Shown here piece by piece: positions 1-13,400 of a DNA stretch of 32,057 bases. The position numbers and the translations under genes were made by a program. Below the pieces are notes generated by a model. It searched no databases, was not told the origin of the DNA, and worked only from the letters and a program-made list of their open reading frames with translations. Location of the stretch: NCBI GenBank assembly GCA_020721645.1, contig DYMH01000031.1, forward strand, positions 1 to 32,057, given 5' to 3'. This DNA is from Draconibacterium orientale. GTDB lineage: Bacteria; Bacteroidota; Bacteroidia; Bacteroidales; JAADGE01. Positions within the stretch are counted from its first letter, which is position 1; every line of letters begins with the position of its first letter.

Positions 1-1
1 G

Positions 2-181
2 AACAGCCTCATGGTTTGTATGATATTGTTTATGTATGTAAGTCTATTAATTTATTATAGAGTCCGGTATAAAATGCTCAAATTTTGGAATCAGAGTCGC
101 AAAGCGGTTATCTTATTAACTGTTTTACAGTATTTTGATAACAACCCATTTTGCATAAATATCCGTTATGCGACTTTTTAA
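2..181 (+). CDS. possible 3' end of a truncated membrane-protein ORF
   Basis: This frame is open from base 2 to a TAA at 179-181, about 59 codons, and may continue from outside the window. The predicted peptide begins with a hydrophobic stretch (VCMILFMYVSLLIYY) followed by Arg/Lys-rich sequence, which resembles a last transmembrane helix with a cytoplasmic tail. No family is recognised. An open frame of this length in AT-rich DNA can arise by chance, and a palindromic structure overlaps it, so the call is weak. An ATG at 11 would give a 56-residue small protein instead. Confidence 0.27.
   Translation, partial: NSLMVCMILFMYVSLLIYYRVRYKMLKFWNQSRKAVILLTVLQYFDNNPFCINIRYATF
95..175. repeat. imperfect nested palindrome
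   Basis: Three pairs of arms face each other around a centre near base 125: ACTGT/ACAGT (119-123 and 127-131, loop TTT), GTTATC/GATAAC (107-112 and 137-142) and AGTCGCA/TGCGACT (95-101 and 169-175). The outermost pair is off-centre, so the full structure would need a bulge. It could be a degenerate mobile-element remnant or a 3'-end structure of a gene left of the window. It lacks the tight stem and T-tract of a standard terminator. Confidence 0.35.
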
Positions 182-211
182 ACTGAACTCATTATACGTT
201 TTCGTGTGAAT

Positions 212-997
212 TTAATCTTCGATTTCCGGATTTTTTAGTAATTTCAACTCAATGTTCGAAACAGAGGCGTGTTTTTTTCCGGTTCCTTCGCTGTGGTCGA
301 GTATGCGACCTAAAATTGATTTGGGTTTCTTTTTAGAATCTGTGGTTATCTGAACAGTAACCACGCCGGATTGCCCGTTTTTTGGAATGATTCCGTTGTT
401 GTTGATGTCCATGGTTCCGTCTTCGTATAAAACGCCGATAGTCATTCGTTGACTGACAGATAAATCATCGGGATACAGTGTTATTTTTGCACTCAGCATG
501 TAAGTTCCTGTCGGTAAATCATTAATAGTGAATGGAATAACCGACGATTCGCCGTCTGCCGGGAGTTCCCAGTGCATTTTTTGGTCCCATAAATTTCCTG
601 CTTGTTTTTTTTCTTTTTTTTCAGTTTCCTCAACCCGAGCGGCTATTGTTTTTTCTTTTGTCAAGCTGTCGATTATAATATCATATATTTTTATGTATTC
701 ATCGAGATTTTCAGTATAATATTTTAGTGTTGCATTGAATTGATATCTGTTGATTTTGTGCTTGATATACACATAATTATACAACGATGTGGAATCTTGA
801 ATGTCGAGTTTTTTATCCAAATCGGCTGTTCGTATAATTCCATCGGCACGGTGCATATCAATTAATACTTGTGTAAACTCATCTACGCTGAGTATGCTTT
901 TATCGATAGATGTTTTTTGGGAACAGTTTGAGAATAAAAAGATAAATATCAACAAAATACAAATGTTTTTTTTACTTTTTCGGATTATTTGTTGCAT
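212..997 (-). CDS. DUF4296 domain lipoprotein
   Basis: The 261-residue protein starts with a lipoprotein signal: a basic N-terminus, a hydrophobic core, and a lipobox-like FSNC with the acceptor Cys at about residue 25. Residues 35-115 match DUF4296, a domain found almost only in Bacteroidota, with the pattern of an acidic-hydrophobic first helix (EFTQVLIDMHRADGI) and a later YYTENLDEYIKIYDIIIDSL segment. A charged Lys/Glu linker follows at about 120-135, then a C-terminal part that looks beta-rich. The function of the family is unknown. The product is probably a periplasm-facing lipoprotein. It lies downstream of the giant surface-protein gene on the same strand, but a terminator and 427 bp separate them, so it is probably transcribed alone. 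A copy of a dispersed 90-bp repeat ends about 14 bp upstream of its start codon and may carry its control region. Confidence 0.82.
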   Translation of the reverse strand: MQQIIRKSKKNICILLIFIFLFSNCSQKTSIDKSILSVDEFTQVLIDMHRADGIIRTADLDKKLDIQDSTSLYNYVYIKHKINRYQFNATLKYYTENLDEYIKIYDIIIDSLTKEKTIAARVEETEKKEKKQAGNLWDQKMHWELPADGESSVIPFTINDLPTGTYMLSAKITLYPDDLSVSQRMTIGVLYEDGTMDINNNGIIPKNGQSGVVTVQITTDSKKKPKSILGRILDHSEGTGKKHASVSNIELKLLKNPEIED

Positions 998-1010
998 TAT
1001 AAAAAAAGAT

Positions 1011-1100
1011 AAGTAATTATTAATTGTTAATGAAGTAATAATTTGATTTTGATAAGAATACGGACATCGTAATATACAAATAAATCTGTCCGATTATTTA
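1011..1100 (-). repeat. dispersed 90-bp repeat, copy 1
   Basis: Read on the minus strand, this stretch matches 19781-19877 at about 85 of 90 positions; the two copies are inverted relative to each other and 18.7 kb apart. The best-preserved core reads TATTCTTATCAAAATCAAAT on the minus strand. The copy ends 13-14 bp upstream of the DUF4296 start codon. It contains no ORF. Confidence 0.85.
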
Positions 1101-1196
1101 ACATGGTTTTCTATAAAAATCACACGAATTTATAGTTATTTTTAAGATTTTACAAAATGATTTTGTTTGATATTAAGGATTTGTAAGGAAATAACA

Positions 1197-1330
1197 TGGT
1201 TATTTTTTAAAACCGGTTCGCTTTGTTTTGATTGTATTTATTCGAGGCAAAGCCTCTTTTAAAATATTCGATTAAGGCAGAGCCTTAGCCGAACGATTCA
1301 CCAAATGAATAGCTTATATCGTTACAGTGC
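1197..1330. repeat. two short GC-containing palindromes in the intergenic region
   Basis: Two similar palindromes sit 30 bp apart: GAGGC-AAA-GCCTC (1244-1256) and TAAGGC-AGA-GCCTTA (1273-1287), each preceded by ATTCGA or TTCGA. The rest of the region is AT-rich and has no credible ORF. Such paired short palindromes resemble REP-type dispersed repeats, although no third copy was found in this window. They may also form hairpins in the 3' tail of the giant-gene transcript. Confidence 0.45.
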
Positions 1331-1375
1331 CTTAGGTGTATTGCTATTCTCAGGATTCTGATTGTTTTTTAAAAA

Positions 1376-1406
1376 CAAAAAAGGGAAAATAAATTCCCTT
1401 TTTTTG
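1376..1406 (-). terminator. rho-independent terminator of the giant gene
   Basis: The stem AAAAAAGGGAA/TTCCCTTTTTT (1377-1387 and 1394-1404) closes a 6-nt loop. On the minus strand it lies 20-50 bp past the stop codon of the giant gene and is followed by a T-rich tract. It is nearly symmetric, so it could also act on transcription from the other side. Confidence 0.8.
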
Positions 1407-1424
1407 TTTGATGGTAAATTAAGA

Positions 1425-4400
1425 TTATTGTCCGACCAAGAATATTTTCTTTGTGAAAACACCGTATTTTCCGGTCAATTTCACAATATAAGTTCCGGCA
1501 GGCAGTGATTTAACATTTATTCTTGCAAATCCTTCTGTACTGTTTGATGTTTGGAATGCTGTTTGTCCCAAAATATTTATCAAGTGTACCGAACCAATTA
1601 TTGCGTTTGGAGTGCCGGATTTTAAATAAATGTCGTTTCCGTTGGAAAAAATATCGACATTCGGGTTTTCGTTTGCGATATTTGGAACAGTGCTTGGTGC
1701 GAGTGCAAAAATGATGCGAAATCGGTTGTCGAATTGTCCGACTTCGGAGTTGAATGTGTAATTTAACCCGCTCAGCTCATATATTTTACTTTCCAAAATA
1801 TCCTCGAACCAAACTTCGGTATTTTCATCGAGTGTTAAATCGCTCACCGAAAGTGAGTATTCGCCTGTAATGGTAGCTTTGAAGCCCAAGGGAATAATTA
1901 AATCGTCGAAGTACGAGGGCAAAGAATTGATTGCGGCTCGTGTGCCGTTGTCGGTAAACGAATAGATTTGCGGTGTTTCGTACCAGTCGCCGGGGAAGAG
2001 TTTGAAGGCATCGTAATTGTCGTCGAAACCTGTTGTGGCGTTGGTGTTGAAACGGATGGCTGTTTCATCGGTAATTCCGTTTCGTGTAACATTGAGGCGA
2101 ATCAGGTCGAGCATTTGCTTGTTTTTCAATTGTGTTGCTTTGTAAAAAGCGTGCGTGCTTGTTGTACGGGCACTTGCAGGTGTTATTAATGTTCCGGTTT
2201 GATTATCGGTAGTTGGGATGCCTTCTTTCACTTTTACAAAATATCCTTGCATCGGCGGAATAATTCCGGTTGCTTCGTTTACTCCGGCTTGTGTATTTTG
2301 AGCACCATCTGCTGCAACGAAATACGAGTAATTTAGACCGTTCCAGAAATAGACGGAATTATAGATATTGGTTTTTGTCCAAGCGGCATTGTCCCAATCA
2401 ATATGAGCAGGATATGGATTTCCGATAAAATTCCATCCTTTTTTCAGCATTTCGCTTTCCGAAACTCCTGTGTAAGTGAGATTTTTGCTTTTATCGCCTG
2501 TATTAAAATCGCCGGAATTTGTTCTTTCAATCAACACGGTTAAATCTCTATCAACATAGTATGTGTAGCCTGTCATGGGCGTCATATTTCCCGAATATTC
2601 GATCCAGTCGGCTCCTAATTGATCCCATGTGCTTCCGGGTTCGTTGTACGAATAAAAATTCGGGTTGTAGTACGGCAGATATGGGTCGCTTTTAAACCTG
2701 TCGGCATGGGTTGCAGCGGTGGGCGAGGCAACATGGTGATATTTTAACCCTGAAAGATAAAGTTGGGTTGTTACCGCAGATGTTGCTCCGTAACTTATTG
2801 TACTATTGTTAATTAGTGAAGAATTTCCTGTTGCATCAGACTGTAACAGTAATGAGCCGTTGATGTAAAATCTGCCCGAAACTGTAAGTGATTTTAAGGG
2901 ATTAATAGTTAATTGTGCCCCATCGCTGAGTATTAGTTGTGCTGCAACGGCATCATTGTCGATAATTGGTTGATTTGCCGGGGTGCCAGAAATTAATGAG
3001 TTCAGCGAAATTGTCGGAACGCCTCTTGTCCAGTTATTGGGGTTGTTCCATTGGGTTGAGATATTTCCTGTCCACGAATTGTAGCTGTTCAATGGATTGT
3101 CGGTATCCATTGAACCGAACCCACAAGCACCAAAAGTTGTAAATGCAAGGCTCGATGTTATTGTTCCTTGGGCAATGGTTCCTGTTGTTGATGCTTGTCC
3201 TCTGTCTTCCCACTGATTGGTAACATAAAGAGCTGTTGTAAGGCTCGAAATTTTGTCGATTCCGGAGAGGGCTCCGTCTTCCCAATAAAATGTAACAAAT
3301 GGTGTTTGGGTTCCGGCTGTTCGGTCTAATGTCCAATATTCCGAACCGCTGACGTGATTGAGGGGAGCAAGGAAGTTTGAAATATCAGAATACGGACTGT
3401 TGTGGTATTGTGCTACAAAAGTTGCAGAGCCTGAGGCGTTGTCGATATTCATTGCCAATCTTGCAAAGATGCTTCCCTGTCCGAGTGGGAAAACGAAATC
3501 ATCGTTTCCAATTTTTGTTATTGGACCGGAAACGTAACTTGCATTGGTATTCCCGCCAACGAGAGTAACATTGTCTTCAACAATCAGCATTTCGGTGGGC
3601 GAAGTTTCAAAAATTCCGTCCATCATTGTCCACATCGAATTTGCCGATAAGGTTAAATCGCTATACAAAATCACTTGCGGGTATGCACTTGAAGTATTAT
3701 TGAGAGTAAAATTATAAAATTTCTCATCGTTATAGTTAAAAATCAATTGCGTTGAGTTTCCAAGGAAGTTTACAGTGCTTGTTCCGGGCGAAAATATACC
3801 TTTGTTAGACCAATCTCCAAAGAGAGTTAAAGAATGCGAGCCGCCTGCAAATGTTGCTCCGGAATTGACAGAAATATCGTTTTCAACAGTAACATTAGAT
3901 GCCAATGTTTTTGTATTTGTCCCTTCTAATAAGATGTTGTAAAAATTTCCTGTTCCTGTGTTTGTGATACTTTGGTTGGTTCCGTTAAGGATAACATTTC
4001 CATCGCCGTGATTGAATGTTGCGTTGTTTATCCAATTTTGTCCGACATAAATTTTGTCGGTAGGGTCGCTGACTGTGAAAACGCCATGATTGATGTTAAA
4101 CGTTCCGTCAACATGAAGACTTGTTCCGGTTGAATATTCGGCATTCCCGATGGAGTTGATTGTGAGATTCCAAAAGTTAGATGATGAAGAAATTGCGAGG
4201 ATTTTTCCTGCCGGAGCATCAAAAATAACTGTTGAACTTCCGCCGTGAACAAAGGTGCCTTCCATGATATAAATATCGGCTACATTGATATTGCTGCCGG
4301 AACCGGATTCAACAGTCAGTTTACCACCCAAGCCGACAACAATTGAATTATCGGCATCTAAATTTTTATTGCTTCCTATTGTCAGGAAACCGCTGTTTTC

Positions 4401-7400
4401 AATTGTTAAATCGAAGCAAACGCCATCTGCTCCCGAATTGAGTATCGGATTCCAATGGTCGGTTTCATCGATATTCGGAATCAAAGCAATGTCGTTTGCA
4501 GTGGGTACAAGGTGTGGGGCTAATGTGTTCCAATTGAGCTGATTGTTCCAATCGGAACTCACAGAGCCTACCCAAACATATTTGTTGTGAGTGTTGGTCC
4601 ATTGAACAAGTCCTGTTAAAGCTCCTCCGTCGGGAATATCGTTTTCGTAATTTTCGCCGGCAACACTTCCAAGTGCATCTTCAAAAGTAATAATACCTGT
4701 TCCCGATAAGCGTTTCACATTAACCGAGGCTCCTCCGTGAAAATAAACGCCGGTTGCGGTGAAGTCTGCAAAGTCGTTTTCGAGCCATAGGTATTGTCCG
4801 GACGAAGTTCCGTTTCTCCAAATACCGTTCGAGAAGTTGTTTGTGGCATCGATGGTGGCTCCGGGAAGAATATGAAACCCGTTGATGTTTGTGTTCAGGA
4901 TATTATAGTTTTGGGCATGAATGGTTCCGCCAAAGTTCACATTGAGGGCATAAGTTCCTGTTTCGGATTGAATATATGCCGGATTGTCAATATCGGTACC
5001 CAAAATAATGAGTGTTCCGGCTCTGTTTACTTCAACCGATGCGTTATTTCCCGTTTTCAAATATGCGTTTCCGTTGATATTTAAAATTCCGCCGGCAATT
5101 GTCAGAACATCTGTACTACTACCGTCTCCCATGTTAAATTCTCGATGGTTAAGGTCGAAAGTTCCTGAGTTTACGTTTAAGTTATGCAGTAACCTGAGAT
5201 TGTTCGTTGTAAGTTGTACCGTTGTTGCTGAATTTGCCGAAATATCAATATTATAAAAACTTGAAGTTCCGGGATTGAAAACTTGTGATACATTTGTTCC
5301 TGCAAGTACCAATTTGCCTGTTTGAGAGGTAAATATATCGTTATTAGAAAAATTCCCTTTCACAGTGAGAATGCGATTGGTGGCTGCAAGGTCAAAATTC
5401 CCGTTGAGTATTCTAAATTCATTATTAACGGTTAAATCGTGTGCCAGTTGAATGACAGATGCCGTATTTATTTCTAAATTATAGAAATAATCGTTCAGGT
5501 TATTAATTGATTTAATACCGAGAGGTGAATTGAAAATAACAGTACCTTGCCCGGCAGTAAACATGCCGGAATTTCCCCAATTTCCGCCAACCGACATTTT
5601 GTCGTTTGTTGAATTCATCACAATGTTTCCGTCAAAAATAACATCACCTGCAATTTCGAGAGTTGTAGTAACAGTTGCTGCTGTATTTAACGTAAGTATT
5701 GCATTTTGTTGAATATCAATGGTTTTTGAAACAGCTCCATCGTGGTCGATAATCGGTTGATTGGTTCTTTGCCCGATAACAACATTATCCGAAATCAGAG
5801 GTATTCTGTTCGGGCCGGAGTTTACTTCCCAGTTTGAGATTTTATACCAATCGTTATCCGTATTTCCTGTCCACATCACATAAGGCGGCGAAATCCAATT
5901 GATAAGGCTTCGGTCATCGTTGTCAAAATCTTCGCCTGCAAATGAACCCGAATAGTTCGCGAAATCCAGAGTCCCGCCCACAGCAATTGTTTTCGTAACA
6001 TTGCTTGCACCTCCTGCCGGATTGAAAGGAAATGAGACCTCGGTAATTGGGTTTCCTCCTGCTTGGGAGAAATCCTGATTATTTTCAATTCGCAGACATG
6101 TTCCTCCGTTAGTGGAGTTGGTAAATGTTCCGTAACTGAAATTATAAGCCGGGTCGATAATACCGCCATCTTTGATATAAATTCCGGCTTCTGCCATGTA
6201 TTCGAACAAATAGTTTCTTGCCTTGATTGTGCCGCCATTTTCGATGTTGAAATAATATCTGCCTGCATAATTTGTAACCGTTGCAACATTTGCAGCTTCT
6301 CCAACGACATCAATTTCGCCGCCCGAATTGACTTTTAATGTACCGTAATCGGGAAGTTTTAGTATTCCTCCGGCTCCGATTTTGTATGTTCCCGATATTT
6401 CGTGAACTTCACCATAATCTCCCATTCTGACAACTCTTCCGTTTCCATCGAAAATTCCGGCAATCAGGTTAAAATTCCCATTCATTTGGAGGGTATCCTG
6501 TAAATAATAAGTTGCACCCGAATTGATGGTAAGATTGTTGAGAATGGAATTATTTAATAATAAATTTGATACGCCTGTCGGTTTATTCAAGTAATATGTT
6601 CCGGTGGTAGCGAAAGTACCCGAAAGTGCCGACATATCACCGCCGACATACATGATTTGGTCTTGATACATAATTCCGTTGATAACTCGCAAATTATTTT
6701 GAACGGTGATGTCTGTCCAATGGGCGCGAAGTTCGCCGGCATCTTTATTAACAGTTAATTTATAAAATGGATTGGTGTTTTTGCTTGCTTCATAGATGTA
6801 TAGATAGGAATAAGCATCGCTGCCGTCGAAGATGACTTCACCCTGCCGAGGATTGAAGGTTGCTCCTGATTGATTATACCAACTACCTTCGATATTGATG
6901 CGATAGTTATTTGTTGTAACATCTAACGAAGCATCATCGTAAAAATAGAGTATTCCGTTAATATCCAGATGCCCTGCTGCTGTCTTGGCACTGTTGTCGA
7001 GATAAACTCTTCCGTAAACCACGGGAACGGCCGCAATTGTTTGAGGCATTGTTCCGTCGTACATGGTATAACTGTTTTCATCGAGATTAAAAGTTGTGAA
7101 TCCGGCAGGGAAATTGTTTGCTCCGCGAACATACAGATATTTATCGGCAACGATTGAAAGTGTGCCTGTACCGAGAGTATTTGTAATTTGATATGTTTGC
7201 AGATTAAGATAGATACAAGGTGCTATTATTGAAATATCACCTGTGATATCGGTGTTTCCTTCCAAAATAACGCCTCCGTTATTTTTCAATAAAAGCGTGT
7301 TAAATTTTGAGGCTGCAATGTATTGATAACCTTCACGGTCAAATTCGATAATTCCCGAACCTGAGAAAGCTCCTGTACCAATCCAGCGAGGACCGGAAAA

Positions 7401-10400
7401 TGTGTGTGTAAATCCGCCGTCGTTAAATCCTCCTGTTGCTTCAATGGTAACATAATTGTTCAAATCAATAACATTTCCGCCGACCAAAGTCCCATTCTTA
7501 ACAATCAAATTTCCATTGATGCTGCAAGTTCCGGCAGTTGTTTTATTGTCCGAACCGTTTACAGTAACGTTCCATAAATTGGCATTTGTAATGGTTTGGT
7601 TATTTGTACCATCGAACAAAACAGTTCCCTGTGTTGTATTGTCGAACGAGCTGCCTGCAATACTATTGTAATTTCCTTTGATATGAAGTAAATAATTGTT
7701 TACAATCGGTTGAACGGTTCCTACTGATATTGTAAAATCTTTATCAACAAATATTTCTGCCCTGTTGAGCATGAAAGTTGCACCACCGTTAAATGTGATG
7801 TTACCAAATTCCGAATCGCGTGGATCTATCGAGATACTTCCGCCGGCTGCATTAAAAATAACTGTACCGTTTCCGTGTACGAAGAGTCCATTTTGTCCGC
7901 GTGTCCAATTTCCGAGAACGGACATCGAACAACCGGCATCTTCAACAGCAAGTATCCCTACGTTGGTTCCGGTTCCCACATATACATCTCCGCTTACTGT
8001 TAAATCCCAGCCGGCTCGCATCGTAAGGAAACCATCGGTAATTGTGAGGTCTTTGCACACGGCATTTTGCCCGGTAATAACGGGATTGTTCGAGCGGAGC
8101 GGTATAATGGCATTCGTTAAATTTGTGGGGACATTTGCGGGCGACCAATTGTTTGCTGTAAACCAATCGGTGCTCACCGTACCAACCCAATACGCTTCGG
8201 TTGGCACGGGCCAAGCAATCAGGCTTGTTCCGCTGTTGTTTTCGCCTAGTGGGTCGGCTTCGTAGGTTTTTCCTGCAAGCAATCCGCTGCATGTACCGCC
8301 AAAAGTGAGAACTCCGGTTGAAAGGGCATCACGTTTTACATTAAAGTGGGTTCCGGCTGTTGGTGTTCCGTTGTAATTAAACGTAAGATTATCAACTGTT
8401 CCGAGTGCTGAAACATTGGCATTGCAATATAAATATCTGCTACCGGCAATACCGCTCAAATCGGACCAAGTACCGTTCGAGAAATCGTTGGTTGGGTCGA
8501 TAGTTGCTCCGGCATCAACATAGAATCCATCATCGGTTAAATATTTCATCAAATAATATTGGGCGTGTATTTTTCCTCCAGAATTTATATTGATATCGAT
8601 TCGGTGGGTATTTGTGTGCCAATCGGTTGATGTAATTGTTGCGTTGTTTCCGGTTGTACCTAACATTTTCAGGGTTCCTACAACATTGAGTTGAGGATTT
8701 CCAAGGTCTCTGCAACTGAAAATCAGCGAAGCCCCGGCATCAACATCAAGAGTCCCACCTGTTTGAACAAGATGTTGTTCGGCTTGCGGTTCAACCGGGT
8801 CGTTCGGGTCATCATTTCCGAGGCGAAGAATTTGTCCGTTTAAGTCTAAGGTTGCCCCCGATCCAATTATTAAGTCTTCGTAGAAACGAGTTTCTTCTGT
8901 CAATGTATATGTTCTTGTTTCTTGTGAACCCATGCTTTGGTTAAAAGTAACATTATCGAAACTACCTAAACCTTGTTTAATAGTTTTTGCATTTGTTGTA
9001 TTGCTTTCAAAAGCAAAAATATTTCCCCAAGCATATAAATATCCGTTATTTGTGAAATTACCGTACATCGTAACATTGTAGGTCGGAGTGCTTGTTTCGG
9101 CATCTTGCGAACAACGTAATTGGGTTCCTTGCTCAATGTTGAGATTCTCGATATTAATATCTCCGATTAATTGTCGTACTCTGTCCCATTGGTCGTATCG
9201 GCGGAACGTAAAATCTTTTGCTGCCATTGCAGGTATGTATTGAGTTCCGTTTCGGTCCCAAATAAAACTTGCATTGTCGGTTGCCCAAGTTCCGCCGTTG
9301 TTTGTAATTCTTTCGGAGGCAATATTGTGGGTTAAATTGTTCATATTCACATTTGTACCGTTTCCGACTGTGAAAGTTCCGTTATTTACATTTATCCCGT
9401 GATTGATAAAAGATTTTATACCTGCATTGCTGAATGCTACAGCATAAAAATCGTTTTGTGCTCCGGGGTCTATTGATTGTGCTGCTGTTCCTGTGAAATT
9501 GATAACATATCCCGTATTATTGAAAATTCCGTTGTTTGTCCAAGTTGAACCGCTGAAATCCATGCGGTATGGACAATATAAGGTAACTCCCGCATTTACG
9601 GTTAAATTTCCTGTAACATTGATATAATCTTCACCTCCATAATATATTGATTTTGTGCCTGTTCCTGCAAAAATAGCATTTTTCATATCAAAAACAGTTG
9701 CTCCTTGTCCGGCATCGTAAATGCGTTGGTCGGCACCATCGAAAGTCATTGTAGTAGAGCCCGATGGTGTGTATTTTCGGATATCAACAGTTGCACCGGC
9801 AATGTTAATATTATGTCCGTTATCAATGAGTGTGGGGTCGTTGTAAACCATTTGAAAACTGCCTTCAACATCAAGATTCCCGTCGAGTGAAATATTAATT
9901 TCGGCATCGGTATAGATATATAAATTACCGTAGTTTGGCTTCGTATAAATTATTTGGTCTCCAACTGTTCCTCGGATGTACACGCGACTGTCTTTGTGCA
10001 AATTATAAGTAGTAAACTCTACGGGAAATGCATTGCCGACAGTAGCCGGATTGTAGTCGTTCACATAAGCTGTTGCGGCAAGCGTGAATGTTTTACCGAC
10101 ACCGGTTGATGTTATATTTACTGTTTCCTGTTGAAGATAGGCATCTTCGAGTATCGATACATCTCCCGAAATATTCAAATTTTGAGATACGACTCTAAAA
10201 TAGCCGCGATTTTTCTTGATTACATTGTTGAAGCCTGTAATATCAGCATCAACGGTAAAATACTCACCAAAATGATTAAGGGTACCGTTTGTTCCCCAAA
10301 TGATTTGCGGTCCGCCGGTTTCGAGCGATAAATTTCCCCAAAGATTAATTGTGTGGTCAGCGACATTTAAAGTGGTTTCGTTGTCGTAAATATACAAACT

Positions 10401-13400
10401 TTCGTTTACGGTGATGTCGCCCGCAACGGTTTTTGTTGTTGCATTTAAGGTGTTTATTCTTCGCACCATCAATTGGTAATATGTTGTCGGATAAATGGTT
10501 TGGTTGATATTTGCATAGTAATCAACTGTTCCGCCACTGAGATTGATGGTTTCAAAATTTTGGGGGAAGTTGTTTGCACCGTTTACATAGATACGCCCGG
10601 TGCTCATATTCAGGGTATTTGTTCCGCCTGCACCGTTAATTGTTGTTCCGTCAACGATATAAAGAGCGGCACTGTTAATAACAAGATTGCCGTTGATTAT
10701 AATGTTTTTGCGAGTGTATTTTGTTTGTGTTCCGGTGATTGTAACGTTGTTAAACGTAGTTTCTTGGGTTGAAGCCGAACAAATATTTTGCGTATTAGCT
10801 TCACCATCGAAAATAACGGAGCCGGAGCCTGTTTGAGTAAAGCCTGCATTGCCAACATTGTTAGTCCAATCTCTTCCAACGTATATTATGTTTGTTCCGC
10901 CATCGAAAATTGTTCCTGCTTCGATAATCAGATTATTGTTAATGTCAATATTTGCAGTTGCTGTTTTTGTTCCGGAATTACTTGTTGTGAAGTTGTAAAA
11001 TTCGCCTCCGTTAATATTTTGGTTTCCTGCATTATTAAAATTAACAGTGCTTGTTCCGTAATTAAAAATTGCTCCGCCTGTTCGAGTCCAATTTCCGGCT
11101 ATGGTAATGGTGTTTGTTCCGGCATTGAGTGTTCCGCCTTGCAGTTCTATATTTCCATCGATATCAAGGGGTGAGCTGATGACGTTTGTTCCGCCGGTTC
11201 CGTTAATTGTGAGATTGAAAAATGGGTCGGCTGCTCCTTTTGTTGTAATAGTGTGTGTGCCGGTTGCAGGATTAAAAACAACGCTCGAACTGCCTTCGTT
11301 GAAAGTTCCTTCGTTCGACCATGAACCGCCAAGTGTAATGATGTCGCCGGCATTTGTTTGAGTGAGGACGGAATTTGCCCCAATTGTAATGTTTTCGGCA
11401 ACCGTGAGCTTAAATCCGTTCAGAACCAATGCAATTTGATTCGTGCCGGAGTTTATTATGATGCTCTTTGCCAACCCATCGGCAACCGTATTCAAATCTA
11501 CTGTATATGAACCTGCAACCGCACTATGGTCGAGAATTACGATTGATGTGGCAGTGGGAACTGAGTTGCTCGCCCAATTGAAAGGGTCGTTCCAGTGAGT
11601 GTTGTCGCCGTCGCCGTCGGTGTTTCCGTCCCAATAAACGGCACCGGGATAAGACCAGTTGATGAGTGTTCCGGGTGATGCGTTATCGCTGTCGTAATCT
11701 TCGCCTGCGAGCGTACCGGTTGCATTTTCAAAATTCATGGCACCATTTCCTGATGTTCTTTGAACATTGGAGCTTGGTCCTGTATTAAATGTTACGTTCT
11801 GAATTAGTCTGTCGCCGCCAAGGTTTATTCCGGTTGTTGTAAGATATGCTGTTCCGTTTCCCGATGAAAAGCTTCCGTTTTGGAATGTATTTGTGGCATC
11901 AATTGTTCCTCCCGTAATATTGATTCCGTTGCCTGATGTTCCGGCAATTCTGTAATTTTGAGCGTGAATTATACCGGTGGTTTGAGCAAAAATAAAAGTT
12001 CCGGTTGTAGCAATGAGTGATGCCGGTTTATCAGAAATACCTGTCAAACTGAAAATTCCGCCCGCATTGGTAAAAGTTGCACCGCTTCCCATGCTCACAG
12101 AGGCATCTTCATTAACAGATAACGAGCCGCCGTTCATTGTAATATCTCCGCCGGCATCATTTGTTGTAATTTTGTTCGAGTTGAGGTATAAATCGCCGTT
12201 TGTTATCGTAATTGCTCGATTGTTGTAGAGTGATAAACTGCTTTCAAATGTGTAAGAAGTTCCTGCGGCACCTTCAAAATTTAAGATGCTGTATGTGTTT
12301 GAAGTTCCGGGGTCGAATGTATGGTTTCCGCTTGTGGGGTTTAATGTTATTTTTTCGCCGTAATTGTTATTGTACAGACTACCGTGATGGATAAAATTTC
12401 CGCCGACTTCAATGTCATTAATACCATAAGTTCCGGCATCGTAACTTTGGTAAAATCGACCTTTAACAATTTCGAAGTTGTTTTTTACGGTCAAATTGCC
12501 GTGAATAAACATCCAATAATCCGAATTCGTGGCATTTATTGTTAAATTGTAAAAATCCTTTGTTCCACCCAGTGTGGTGATTTGTCCTGTTCCGTGTTGA
12601 GTGTTTGTTTTTCCTGTAAATATTCGGTTGTATTCACCTGTAACGGTAACAGTTCCTTCGTGAGCCATAAATGAACCGGTGCTTTCGTTGTGCCAGTAGT
12701 CATCTAAGGTAATGCTGTAACTCAAAGCACCTACGTCAAGCGTTGCATCTTCAATCCACAGGTCTCCGGTTAAATTAATATCGCCTGTTAATGTTTTTGT
12801 ATTTGGTTTTTGAAGTCGAATCGAATGAAAGCTCGATTGAGAGATGGATTGAGGGCTTGTTCCGTCGAAATATATGGTGTTATTATGTCGAAAGATTCCG
12901 GTATTAATCCAATTTCCTTCAACAAAATGATCCCAATATTGTCCATCGAGAGTTGTGTTATTTATCGTAACATTTCCTTGAAAACGGAATGAGTTGTCGT
13001 ATAATCGTTTAACGGCAGTTCCTGAAAATTCAACATCAGCAAAAACGATTGTATTTGTATGGTAGTTTCTGATAAGTTGAGCGGCATCGATACCATCGAA
13101 GTATGCTTTACCGTTGTGGTGGATAAATGTGCAACCTTCGCGAAAATAGAAGTCGCGGGCAACACGAAAATCGCGTCCGTTCATATCGAAAGCCGCATGG
13201 TCTTCAACAAAATTGAATGTTCCGTTGATGTCGATGTTTGTATTGATTGTAACTAATTTATTTGCACCCGGTTTGTCGATGTATAAATTGTAAAAGTAAC
13301 TGTTTGCATTGGCAGCAACGGTTTGATTTGCTGTTGTTCCGTCGAAAGTTGTTATTCCGCCGGTTTGATGAAATTGACCGGTTGTTTGCTCTGTCCAATT

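Noticed and set aside
5876-6313. Minus-strand ORF of 145 codons in another frame of the giant gene
   Set aside because: It covers supermodule C in a shifted frame, has Met/Gln/Arg-rich low-quality sequence and no homology that I recognise. The main frame shows the conserved repeat there.
7765-8265. Plus-strand ORF of 166 codons inside the giant gene
   Set aside because: It lies wholly opposite the giant reading frame, which has consistent protein repeats here. Its translation has no recognisable domain and looks like a reverse shadow of Thr/Asn/Gly codons. The same holds for 10788-11174, 11101-11361, 6063-6338 and others.
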